Source: Oscillospiraceae bacterium (lineage in GTDB: Bacteria; Bacillota; Clostridia; Oscillospirales; Oscillospiraceae). Taken from it: DNA of 60,932 nt. The position numbers were made by a program, and so were the translations under genes. The notes under the pieces were generated by a model. The model saw only the letters and a program-made list of their open reading frames with translations. It had not been told where the DNA came from and searched no databases. The stretch spans positions 1 to 60,932 of the forward strand of contig JAEEZZ010000082.1 in the NCBI GenBank assembly GCA_016292255.1, read 5' to 3'. Within the stretch, counting starts at the first letter, position 1, and every line of letters begins with the position of its first letter. Below, in pieces: positions 1 through 7,495 of the stretch.

Positions 1-920
1 ATTTGCGCGGGGAGCGACTCATAGCCGAGAGAAGAACCGCTGTCATAGATGGGGGCCATTCCCAACCATTCCAGGGTTTCCGCATTTCGGAGCGCACCGA
101 AGTTGTTCAGGTGACGATCCTCGTTTGCAATCAGATAGTCAAGCACGATCATCCGATCAAGGAATGATGCAACATCCGGAATGCCAAGTGCTTCAGCACA
201 ACGAAGGAAGTGCTCATAGACAGAAACGTCGTTTGGCTTTTTCTGTGCTTGATAAATACGCCAGGCAGGAATCAGCTCCGTGTCCCTTGTTATGAAGTCT
301 TCGCACACGGAATAGGGAAACCCGTCATTCCAAATGACAGCGTATGGCACATGGGGGATATCCAGCCGACGCATGATCTCGGAGGCAATCGCTTCGTTGA
401 AGGGCTGCTGGCGGAATGGGCCAGAGCCGCCCTTCACCAGGCATCGCTGCCCGGCCATGATCTTCCAGCGTTTTTTCAAATTGCCGTCCGAGGTATTATC
501 CGGCGAGCTGAGGTCCAACGCGTTGCCTTTCTTGTTTGCGCCGAAGAGAACGTCACCGACATCGTCAGAAAAGGCATTGTCGAAGAAGTTGATTTGTTCC
601 CAGGTGAGACCGGAATTCTCCGGACAAATCCAGTACTGATCCGACAGGCTCAATCCATAGCAGCGAACCAGCAGCATTTTCGTACTGCTGATATCCAGTG
701 CCTCCAATGCCTCCCGAATTCCGGAACGGCTGGCCGGGATCGCACGCTCCGTCCACCATTCGTTCAGAGCAGCGCGATCCGGTACGCCCTTCCGTATCGG
801 AACGCCGACCGGAAGATGTTCCGGAGTGTAGACTTCGCCGATTCGCTGAATGAAACCGGTGGCGTCATCCAGTTCCAATTCCGAGACCGCAACCCTGCGG
901 TGCATGAATGTACATCTCAA
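1..920 (-). CDS. HipA-like kinase domain protein (3' end outside window)
   Basis: The reverse strand is open from the window edge to about 920. The translation carries the HipA C-terminal pattern: a loop reading NEDRHLNNFG (catalytic HxxN type) followed by a DFG-like APIYDSGSSLG near the window edge. HipA-family proteins are Ser/Thr kinases of toxin-antitoxin or persister systems, and divergent versions are common in ICEs of Clostridia. I place the start at a TTG at 920, eight bases after an AGGAGG; an in-frame ATG at 905 is the alternative. The first ATG after the ribosome site (911) is in another frame and stops after 16 codons. No HipB-like HTH partner is visible upstream. It has its own promoter, so it is probably transcribed independently of the transfer operon. 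The family call is fairly firm; the target is unknown. Confidence 0.75.
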   Translation of the reverse strand, partial: MRCTFMHRRVAVSELELDDATGFIQRIGEVYTPEHLPVGVPIRKGVPDRAALNEWWTERAIPASRSGIREALEALDISSTKMLLVRCYGLSLSDQYWICPENSGLTWEQINFFDNAFSDDVGDVLFGANKKGNALDLSSPDNTSDGNLKKRWKIMAGQRCLVKGGSGPFRQQPFNEAIASEIMRRLDIPHVPYAVIWNDGFPYSVCEDFITRDTELIPAWRIYQAQKKPNDVSVYEHFLRCAEALGIPDVASFLDRMIVLDYLIANEDRHLNNFGALRNAETLEWLGMAPIYDSGSSLGYESLPAQ

Positions 921-966
921 CGAAATCACCTCCTGCATCCTGTGTGACGGACTTTCCGCAGTCCCT

Positions 967-996
967 ATTATACCCATAACGTCCAGCCTTTGTCAA
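967..996 (-). promoter_or_regulatory. Sigma-A promoter for the HipA-like gene
   Basis: On the reverse strand a perfect TTGACA (991-996) and a perfect TATAAT (967-972) are separated by 18 bases. They lie about 50 bases upstream of the HipA-like start. This is one of the two consensus -35/-10 pairs seen in the window. Confidence 0.8.
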
Positions 997-1061
997 GGAA
1001 TACGTCGTGAACAATTCTCTTTCACACCGAAACAGCGTGTCGAATATAATCTGGAGCCTGC

Positions 1062-1313
1062 TCAAGGATTCGTTGCCTCCGTTGCGGCAGGCGCAGGCTT
1101 CCCGCGCCGGGGCTTCGGGATTACCGGCTCCGGGCTATCGTCACAGCGCATGGCAACGAAGCTGCGCACAGGGGCAGGGACGTGACGCTGGTACAGACTT
1201 TCGAGAGCTACCTGCAACTCGCCCTCAACGGTCATGGACTTCTGACCGAGATACAGGTTCAGCGCGGCCAGCTTCTCCTCGCTGAAGCTCACGTGGATCG
1301 TTGCTGTTTTCAT
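1062..1313 (-). CDS. DUF6103-like small ICE protein
   Basis: 83 residues. The N-terminal half (MKTATIHVSFSEEKLAALNL, then a helix with a VEGELQVALESLYQRHVP-like stretch) matches what I recall of DUF6103, small proteins carried in conjugative elements of Firmicutes. The fold looks like a ribbon-helix-helix or short helical DNA-binding protein, but no function is established. The C-terminus is Pro/Ala/Lys-rich. The ATG overlaps the stop of the upstream pentapeptide gene by 4 bases, so it is translationally coupled and is the last gene of the transfer operon. The family call is from memory of the sequence pattern. Confidence 0.6.
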   Translation of the reverse strand: MKTATIHVSFSEEKLAALNLYLGQKSMTVEGELQVALESLYQRHVPAPVRSFVAMRCDDSPEPVIPKPRRGKPAPAATEATNP

Positions 1314-2398
1314 ACAAGCTCCTCCGTAGATAAAGATTGTTCCGGGCTACCGTTCCATGCTGCTTCGTCATTGGTCGTTCCAATCAAATTCAGTGTGGGC
1401 GAGGCAGCGTCCCGCAGGATCATTCCGCAGATGAGACTGTTCTGAATGCTGGCGTGCTCCATTTCGCAGTCCTGGAATGCGGAACCGGAAAGATCGCTGT
1501 GGGCCATGATCGCACCGGACAGATCACAGTGATCGAAGACCGCGCCTCGGAAATCTGCTTCTTCCGCAGTCCAGTTCCGGCAGTTGCAGCCGGAGAAGGG
1601 ACAGTTTTTGAACTCCGCAAAGCAGAGAGAGGCATCGTGGAGCGTGCAGTACCGGAAGGAAGAGCCGTTGAAAACTGCGCTGTTGAGATCCAGACCGGAG
1701 AAGTCCATGCCGAAAAAATCGCAGTTGCTGAAATCCGCCTGTTCGCCGCCTGCTCCGTAAGTCCAGAGCAGATGCTTGGCGCAGGCAATTTTGAATTCCT
1801 CCTCCGTGAGCGTTCGCAGGTTCCGGTCGCGCTTGGGCAGGCATTCCGGGTCGAGGGTCAGCAGGATCTCGTCGCCGTCCACGTCCACGTTCTCCACCTC
1901 GGTCCGGTCGTTCAGCATATCCAGAAACAGCTCCGTGTGAAACGCGCCGTGCGGCAACTGGCTCCGCAGACTGTCCAGAGAGATCTTGTATTCCTCCGCT
2001 AGTCCAAGGGTCAGAGCCTTTTCCATACAGCGGTCAGCCAGGTGCTTCATTTCGCTGCCGAAGTCTCCCAGGGAGGGATAGGCCTTGAGCGTCATAATCT
2101 GCCGGGCGTTAGAGACGTAGGTGCTGTACCTGGCATAGTCGTAGCCCTCGGTGCAGACGAAAATGCCATCGTCCGAGCCAGCGCTCAACACGAGAACGCC
2201 GTTGCGGACGCCCTCGGAGGGCGGGGTCGCGTGGTGCTGGTTATAGTCCCGAAGGAAGTCGAACTCCTCCAGGAGATTGTGTTGGAAAAACCGGAACTCG
2301 CTCTCTTGCAGTTCGACCACCTGCTCCACCTGACAGGCTTCAAAGGGCAGCTCCGGCACTTTCCGCTGCAGGGTAGCTTTCAAAAGAAAGGCTTGCAT
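1310..2398 (-). CDS. Pentapeptide-repeat protein of the conjugative element
   Basis: 362 residues in two parts. Residues 1 to about 200 form an unrecognised, acidic, soluble domain. From about residue 215 there are pentapeptide repeats of the A(D/N)(L/F)xx type: ADFSNCDFFGMDFSGLDLN, then runs such as FRGAVFDHCDLSGAIMAHS. Pentapeptide repeats form a right-handed quadrilateral beta-helix; in some families (Qnr, MfpA) they mimic DNA, in others the role is structural. The gene lies one base after the NlpC/P60 gene and overlaps DUF6103 by 4 bases, so it belongs to the transfer operon. It has no signal peptide or membrane segment. A role in shielding the element's DNA is possible but is my inference. 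Confidence 0.65.
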   Translation of the reverse strand: MQAFLLKATLQRKVPELPFEACQVEQVVELQESEFRFFQHNLLEEFDFLRDYNQHHATPPSEGVRNGVLVLSAGSDDGIFVCTEGYDYARYSTYVSNARQIMTLKAYPSLGDFGSEMKHLADRCMEKALTLGLAEEYKISLDSLRSQLPHGAFHTELFLDMLNDRTEVENVDVDGDEILLTLDPECLPKRDRNLRTLTEEEFKIACAKHLLWTYGAGGEQADFSNCDFFGMDFSGLDLNSAVFNGSSFRYCTLHDASLCFAEFKNCPFSGCNCRNWTAEEADFRGAVFDHCDLSGAIMAHSDLSGSAFQDCEMEHASIQNSLICGMILRDAASPTLNLIGTTNDEAAWNGSPEQSLSTEELV

Positions 2399-2399
2399 T

Positions 2400-3485
2400 T
2401 TATGGTACCTCCGTTTCTATCTGTGGTTCTGTTGTTTCTGTCGTATCTGTGGGAGCCAGTTCCTCCGGCTCCTCGGCGTAAGTGATGTATGGGATTTTCA
2501 GCCAGTCCGTCCAGCTTCCGTCCGAGAGCTGCCTGCGGACGACACCGTAGCGGGTTCCCATGGCCTCAATAGTTTCGCCGTTTCCGATGTAGATGCCTAT
2601 GTGCCCCTCCTTCCAGACGGCCAGGCCGGGGATCTCCGGGATGGTGTCGATAGAGCCCTTTTCCTCGGCGGCATAATACATGCTGTCCGCACCCACGTCC
2701 GGCATATCGTTCGTCCCGTACTCGATCTCGTGGGTCTCGGGATTCAGCCAACCATAGGCCTTGATAAAGCCAACGCAGTCCGCCGTCCGTCTGCCGATCC
2801 AATTTGCTCGGATAAACTCCTCGTGCTCTCCAATGTCATCCGGGTATTGCTCCAGCTTGGCATCGAAAAGCTCTTTGGTCAGAATGCGACCATAGGTTCC
2901 CCATACGTAGCCCCAGCCCGCCCGTTCCGCGTCCTTGGCAAACTGAACCAGATCCAGATTGTTTTTGGTTGCGGGATCGACGTAGCGGGAGGTGTCGATG
3001 TAGACTGCCCGAATGCCGTCCATGACATGGGTGAAGTCTTCGACCTTGATGGCCTTGCCGAACTCGGCGTTGACGGCGGCGATGAGCTGGGCGTCCGTCT
3101 GATCTGCGGCAAAGCAGCCCACCAGCCGGGAAACAAATCCCTCCTCGCCTGCATGGTCGGACAAGGCCAGCAGAAACAGTACCTCGGCCTCTGTGGATCG
3201 GGCGGCAAAGCCTGCCTCCTGCATGGCGTTCTCAATGGCGATCCCCTCCGCATTGAGGGCTTCCAGCTTCGCCCGCTGCTCTGCGGACATCTGCTCGTTG
3301 ACCAGATTCACAAGCTGGCTGTTGTCGAATTTCAGATCATCTCCGAACAGCGCAGCGACCGCAAGGATAGGGATCATGAGAATGAACAGCACCACCAGCA
3401 GGATGGTTCCGGCAGTCTTTCGTCCCTTTTCATCCGGAAGCAGGGCTGCCGCCGCTTTCGCAAGGATTGCAGCTGTACTCATCAC
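2400..3485 (-). CDS. Membrane-anchored NlpC/P60-type cell wall hydrolase
   Basis: 361 residues. A single hydrophobic segment near residues 25-48 anchors it, followed by a helical linker and a C-terminal papain-like domain. The probable catalytic Cys is in TADCVGFIKAYGW and the His in GHIGIYIGNG; the domain ends near residue 330 with an acidic Thr/Glu-rich tail. Such enzymes accompany Tn916/CTn transfer systems and locally open peptidoglycan for the conjugation channel, like VirB1 or Orf14. The start overlaps the end of the VirB4 gene by 4 bases. The acidic tail on the extracytoplasmic side is not typical and has no assigned role. Confidence 0.8.
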   Translation of the reverse strand: MMSTAAILAKAAAALLPDEKGRKTAGTILLVVLFILMIPILAVAALFGDDLKFDNSQLVNLVNEQMSAEQRAKLEALNAEGIAIENAMQEAGFAARSTEAEVLFLLALSDHAGEEGFVSRLVGCFAADQTDAQLIAAVNAEFGKAIKVEDFTHVMDGIRAVYIDTSRYVDPATKNNLDLVQFAKDAERAGWGYVWGTYGRILTKELFDAKLEQYPDDIGEHEEFIRANWIGRRTADCVGFIKAYGWLNPETHEIEYGTNDMPDVGADSMYYAAEEKGSIDTIPEIPGLAVWKEGHIGIYIGNGETIEAMGTRYGVVRRQLSDGSWTDWLKIPYITYAEEPEELAPTDTTETTEPQIETEVP

Positions 3486-5311
3486 TTTCCTCCCGCCGTG
3501 CCGAATGCGGCCATCTTGTAATCCGGGGCCAGCACCTGGAGCAGATACCGCTCGTTGCCGCAGCGATACAAGCAGGAGCCGCGCTCGGGGTACTTGATCA
3601 GCTCATATTCGCTGGGCTCCACCTGCAAGGCATCCATGTATTCCTTGGGGTTGATCTGCCCGGGGTTGAACAGGAAGTGATGGGTAGGGATGGAGAACAG
3701 GGGCTTGGTGAACTCCCGGATGGAGGGGATCAGAAAATCCTCAATGTTCTGGGAGGCCATGATGATGGCGGAATCCTTTTTTCTCACGCGCTTGCAGGCG
3801 TTTCGGATGTATTCGATTGCCGTCAGATTGGTGAGAAACAGATACAGCTCGTCGATGGAGGCGGCGGTGCCGCCCTTGCCCAGCAGCTCGTTGCTCATGT
3901 AGGAGAGAATGTTGAACAGCATGGCGTCCTTGAGCCGCTTGTTGGTATCCATGAGGCCCTTGACGCCAAAGCAGAGGAAGGCGTCGTCCGTAATGTTCGT
4001 ATGCCCGTTGAAGTATTTGCTCTCGGAGCCGACGCACATGGAGTGGATGCCCAGGCAGACCTCCCGAAGGAGCTTTTCCGTGTAGAGGTACTTCCGCTGT
4101 CGGTCAAAGGTGTTGTACTCCTCCTCGCAGAGCTTGTAGAGATCCTCCATGATAGGGAAGGCCTCGGGCCGCTTCTCGCTGTAGTCCGTGCTGTCGGTGA
4201 TCCCGAAGCGGGCGTACAGCTTCATGAGCAGGATCTCAATGGTGTCCAGCTGGGGATCGTTGAAATCCTTGTAGACCCGGAAAAAGTCCTTGAGGAAGGC
4301 AATGTGCTGGCTCAGCCGGGTCACTCTGCGGAAGGGCTCCGGCGTGGTGACGTCCACGTCCCCCGTGCCGTCCGTCCAGGCCTTGGGCTCCAGCGGGTTG
4401 ATGATATATCTCCCGGACATGAAGTCGATGTAGCAGCCGCCCAGCGCGGTGGTCAGATCCTCGTATTCCGCTTCCGCGTCCAGCGTAATGATCCGCTTGC
4501 CGGACTCCCGCAGGTTGGCAAGGATCAGCTTCATGAGGAAGGATTTGCCCTGGCCGGAGTTGCCGAGGATGAGGATGTTGCCGTTTGTCTTGTCCTCGCT
4601 GCGCCGGTCAAAGTCAGCCAGGATGTTGGTGCCGAATTTGTCCCTGCCGATGTAGATCCCGTGGGGGTCCGTCTTGCCGGAGAAGTTGAAGGGATAGAGG
4701 TTTGCCACAGAGGATGCAGGCAGGACGCGCTCGAACTGAGGGCCGAACTGATTGGAGCCGGTGGGCAGGACGGAGAGAAATCCCTCCTTCTGCCGGAGCG
4801 TCAGACGATCCACCGTAATCTTGGATCGGGTCAGCTCCATGGCAATATCTTGCTGGAGCTCCTTGAGCTGATCCATGCTTCTGGCCTTCAGCTCCAGAAA
4901 GACGGCACAGTGCAGCAGCGGCTCTCGGTTCTTCCGCAGCTCCGCCAGAAGCTGCACCACGTCCTCCAGGTTGCCTTCCGCCTGGACGGTTTCCGTCACG
5001 TCGTTTCCGGTGGACATGAGCTTGTTGCGGCGGGTGGCGTTCTGCACGATCTTCCGCTGTTCGCCTGCGTCCACCAGCCGGTGGTACATCCGCAGGGTCA
5101 CGCCGCTTCGGTCTGCAAGCTGGGCCAGGATTGCCTGGGTCTCGGTGGTGGGCGGGTATTCCCGGATTACCCAGACGCAGCGGTAGCTGTCGCCCAGGAT
5201 ATAGTGATCCGCAAGGAATTTCACGATGCCGGGGGAAATCAAGTCCAGAAATTCCTTGGTGTGGAAGGCCTCGGCCTGCTCCGGCGTCATGACTTTTCGT
5301 TTGTGCTTCAT
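3482..5311 (-). CDS. VirB4-like conjugation ATPase (CD1110 type)
   Basis: 609 residues. A clear Walker A motif (GNSGQGKSF) lies near residue 250, followed by a Walker B-like region and the VirB4-type DELYLFL segment. This is the type IV secretion ATPase that powers assembly or transfer through the conjugation channel at the inner face of the membrane. It closely resembles the ATPases I associate with CD1110-type elements of Clostridioides difficile and gut Clostridia. It lacks a long N-terminal CagE/TrbE domain; the overlapping upstream 192-residue protein may supply it. It overlaps both neighbours by 4 bases, which indicates one translationally coupled unit. Confidence 0.9.
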   Translation of the reverse strand: MKHKRKVMTPEQAEAFHTKEFLDLISPGIVKFLADHYILGDSYRCVWVIREYPPTTETQAILAQLADRSGVTLRMYHRLVDAGEQRKIVQNATRRNKLMSTGNDVTETVQAEGNLEDVVQLLAELRKNREPLLHCAVFLELKARSMDQLKELQQDIAMELTRSKITVDRLTLRQKEGFLSVLPTGSNQFGPQFERVLPASSVANLYPFNFSGKTDPHGIYIGRDKFGTNILADFDRRSEDKTNGNILILGNSGQGKSFLMKLILANLRESGKRIITLDAEAEYEDLTTALGGCYIDFMSGRYIINPLEPKAWTDGTGDVDVTTPEPFRRVTRLSQHIAFLKDFFRVYKDFNDPQLDTIEILLMKLYARFGITDSTDYSEKRPEAFPIMEDLYKLCEEEYNTFDRQRKYLYTEKLLREVCLGIHSMCVGSESKYFNGHTNITDDAFLCFGVKGLMDTNKRLKDAMLFNILSYMSNELLGKGGTAASIDELYLFLTNLTAIEYIRNACKRVRKKDSAIIMASQNIEDFLIPSIREFTKPLFSIPTHHFLFNPGQINPKEYMDALQVEPSEYELIKYPERGSCLYRCGNERYLLQVLAPDYKMAAFGTAGGK

Positions 5312-5886
5312 GCCTGCACCTCCTCGAAATACTGTGCGCCGTCCATGTCTGGCAGGTTTTCGCCGTTCATGCTGGCCTCGAAGTAGATGGCCAGGAAGCG
5401 CTTGACCTCCGCTTTCTTCATGCGGTGTACCTCGAAGCCCTGCTCCGAGATGGTTTTCTCCACACGGTTGGAGGCCTCGAAGACCTGCTCCGGCTTGAGA
5501 TTCTTACAGCGCAGGAGGAAGAGAAACTGCCGCGCTGTGGACATTTCCGCCTGGGCGTGATCCAGGAAGTCCACGTCCTTTCGCAGCAGCTCCCGCACCT
5601 GGGGGTTCTGTTCCGCTTCCAGCCTACCCGTCAGAAAGGCCTTGTTGTCGTCAAAGCATTCCTGCGAGTCCGTGCAGACGATCTCAATATCCGGGTGCGT
5701 GGAAAGTACCATCATGAGATGGCGGACCTTGATCTCAATGCTGGTTTGTGACAGAACCGAGATGTTTGTGGGAGAGACCAGGAAAAACAAAAGCTCGCCA
5801 TCCCTGGTGGCGAGTCCGTAACGGGTAAAGGTTTTGATGCCCAGCAGCTCCTGGACGGAGCTGCCTTTTCTTTGCTTGTCCTTCAA
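5308..5886 (-). CDS. Probable N-terminal VirB4 partner of the conjugation ATPase
   Basis: 192 residues, soluble, no ATPase motif. It opens with a polar stretch, then a beta-rich segment (YGLATRDGELLFFLVSPT), then long helices (LSQTSIEIKVRHLMMVLST, SNRVEKTISEQGFEVHRM). This layout matches the N-terminal domain of VirB4/TraC-type ATPases, which contacts the channel. It sits directly between PrgI and the ATPase and overlaps the ATPase start by 4 bases, as expected for a split VirB4. The assignment is inferred from position and pattern; an unrelated conserved ICE protein remains possible. Confidence 0.6.
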   Translation of the reverse strand: MKDKQRKGSSVQELLGIKTFTRYGLATRDGELLFFLVSPTNISVLSQTSIEIKVRHLMMVLSTHPDIEIVCTDSQECFDDNKAFLTGRLEAEQNPQVRELLRKDVDFLDHAQAEMSTARQFLFLLRCKNLKPEQVFEASNRVEKTISEQGFEVHRMKKAEVKRFLAIYFEASMNGENLPDMDGAQYFEEVQA

Positions 5887-5892
5887 TATGCT

Positions 5893-6153
5893 TCACCTCC
5901 AGAAGAACTGCTGTTGTGTGGTCAGGAAATAGCGTACTGCCCAGCGGATGTAGTCCAGGAACGTGGAATCGTCGTGGCGGATGGTCAGAAACCCGAAGCA
6001 CATCGTCAGCGCCGCAGGCAGCATCCATTGAAACTGAACCAGACAGACCACGGAGAGCAGGGCTGCCACGCAGAGGATTACGAAGTCCCGCATTCCCCAA
6101 AGCCAGAGACTTGCTCCGGCCTTTAGGTTTTGGGGATAGATGTACTGTGTCAT
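5893..6153 (-). CDS. PrgI-family conjugal transfer membrane protein
   Basis: 86 residues starting at MTQYIYPQNL; a longer upstream reading in the same frame has no ribosome site and runs into the TrbL gene. Two hydrophobic segments (about residues 25-42 and 44-58) are followed by a short basic/aromatic C-terminus. PrgI-family proteins are VirB3-like inner-membrane components that precede the VirB4 ATPase in Gram-positive type IV systems, exactly the position seen here. The gaps to neighbours are 13 bases upstream and 6 bases downstream, so it belongs to the transfer operon. Confidence 0.8.
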   Translation of the reverse strand: MTQYIYPQNLKAGASLWLWGMRDFVILCVAALLSVVCLVQFQWMLPAALTMCFGFLTIRHDDSTFLDYIRWAVRYFLTTQQQFFWR

Positions 6154-6166
6154 ACCGTATCGCCTC

Positions 6167-7099
6167 CTATCTCGCCATGGCCCTGCCCACATGGATAGCT
6201 GTGGACGTGGTGTGTACGACGGATGAGAAGCTGGCATGGGCGCTGGTATCCAGACCGAACTGCTGCGCGATTTTGGGGACGTCCTTGGCTGCCAGCATAA
6301 TGCCAAGGCCCAGCAGCATATTCCGGGTAAAGGTCAGCAGGCCTAGGAACAGCAGCGTGGTTTGCAGAAAGGCCGTCATACAGAGGGCAATTACCTGCTT
6401 GCACCATTGATTGAAGCCATCCGTGTAACCCCTGGGAACGGAGAACATATACAGACTGCCCACGGCGATCTGGGTTAACATAATGCCGCCTCTCTTGATG
6501 TTTGCAAAGAAGATCTTGATCACGCAGTAGGCAAATGCGACCATGGCGCAGAGGAACAGCAGGCCGGGGATGACGTCGGCCATTGGCATGAAGTTCGCAA
6601 CCAGCACCTGACCGCTGAGCACCGACAGGTCCCCTGTGGTCGCGCCAAGCATGGACGCTGTGAGGTCACCGGAAAAGGTGTTTTGCAGTGTGATGGCGAA
6701 GCGGTATAGCTGGATCGGCACAACGGAAAACAGAGAAGCGGCGAAGAAGCCCTTGAGGACGTTGAGCGCGCAGCTTTTGATATTCGCCTTGCCGCTTTGG
6801 TACTCAATGGCAACGTCAAATACTGCTACCACGGTTCCCGCCGCGAACAGCGCCCAAGCAAACAGAGAGAACAGGCGGATACAGGCCTGCACCCAGGGCA
6901 GGTCAAAGATCTGGGCGCCAAGCTGGCCCATCATGGAAAAGAAGTCCGCAATCGCGTTATAAATGATCCCGTAGATCCATTGCAGGAAGACGTCGAAGAT
7001 CTCCGATACAATGGCGTCGCCGATGCCGCCGAAGATGCTGCCAATGGCGTCGCCGATGCCTTCCACGAGATCTACCAACCAGTCAAAAATGGGGCTCAC
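6167..7099 (-). CDS. TrbL/VirB6-like polytopic channel protein
   Basis: 310 residues. A Gly/Ile-rich amphipathic N-terminus (LVEGIGDAIGSIFGGIGDAI) is followed by about six hydrophobic membrane segments. This is the pattern of TrbL/VirB6-like proteins that form the inner-membrane part of the conjugation pore. It is followed 13 bases later by PrgI. The ribosome site AGGAGGTGAG lies close before the ATG. In related elements a small Maff2-type protein usually precedes this gene; here the DUF3852 protein stands in that place. Confidence 0.8.
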   Translation of the reverse strand: MSPIFDWLVDLVEGIGDAIGSIFGGIGDAIVSEIFDVFLQWIYGIIYNAIADFFSMMGQLGAQIFDLPWVQACIRLFSLFAWALFAAGTVVAVFDVAIEYQSGKANIKSCALNVLKGFFAASLFSVVPIQLYRFAITLQNTFSGDLTASMLGATTGDLSVLSGQVLVANFMPMADVIPGLLFLCAMVAFAYCVIKIFFANIKRGGIMLTQIAVGSLYMFSVPRGYTDGFNQWCKQVIALCMTAFLQTTLLFLGLLTFTRNMLLGLGIMLAAKDVPKIAQQFGLDTSAHASFSSVVHTTSTAIHVGRAMAR

Positions 7100-7113
7100 C
7101 TCCTTGATATGGG

Positions 7114-7141
7114 GGCCGCCGCGGAAGCGCCCGCGGCGGCC
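7114..7141 (-). other. GC-rich intergenic hairpin before trbL
   Basis: Two perfect 11-base arms (GGCCGCCGCGG and its complement) are separated by six bases, inside the gap between the DUF3852 gene and the TrbL gene. In the transcribed direction there is no T-run after it, so it is unlikely to terminate strongly. It may stabilise or process the mRNA between the presumed pilin gene and the channel gene. Confidence 0.5.
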
Positions 7142-7147
7142 TTTGGA

Positions 7148-7480
7148 TTAGAAGATCGACCAGATGTAGAGGGGGGCGGTCAGGGTAAACAGCAGGCAGG
7201 CGAAGAGAATCGCCGGGGCGGTGAAATCAAAGCGGCCCTGCTTGCGGTACTCGAAGTAACAGGTGCCGACCTTGACGAAGAACAGAATTGCCAGAACCAT
7301 GTCGATCACCGGGAAGACCACTTTGTTCACAATGTTTTTGATCTGAGACTGGGCGGCGTTCCAGGTGTTTTCCACCGCACCGGACACGTCGCCGGAGGCA
7401 AATGCGGTCAAAGAAAGCGCACCAAGCAAAATGACCGCAAGGAGTGTGGCGGTAAGGATACGAACGTACTTGTGTTTCAT
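7148..7480 (-). CDS. DUF3852 protein, possible VirB2-like pilin subunit
   Basis: 110 residues. A signal peptide ending near AFASG (about residue 30) is followed by an amphipathic stretch and two hydrophobic helices separated by a short polar loop (YFEYRKQGRFDF). The sequence matches my memory of DUF3852, small proteins next to trbL in Clostridia conjugative elements. Size, signal peptide and two-helix topology are those of VirB2/TrbC pilins, and the position just before TrbL and PrgI supports such a role, though this is inference. It is 15 bases from the upstream gene, with a good ribosome site. Confidence 0.7.
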   Translation of the reverse strand: MKHKYVRILTATLLAVILLGALSLTAFASGDVSGAVENTWNAAQSQIKNIVNKVVFPVIDMVLAILFFVKVGTCYFEYRKQGRFDFTAPAILFACLLFTLTAPLYIWSIF

Positions 7481-7495
7481 GAAACAAATCTCCTT

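Noticed and set aside
865-1065. 66-codon ORF overlapping the start of the HipA-like gene
   Set aside because: It covers the promoter and ribosome site of the HipA-like gene and has no recognisable features.
3467-5386. 639-codon plus-strand frame opposite the VirB4 gene
   Set aside because: Antisense shadow of a gene with clear Walker motifs; the product is Gly/Leu/Val/His-rich and has no domain.
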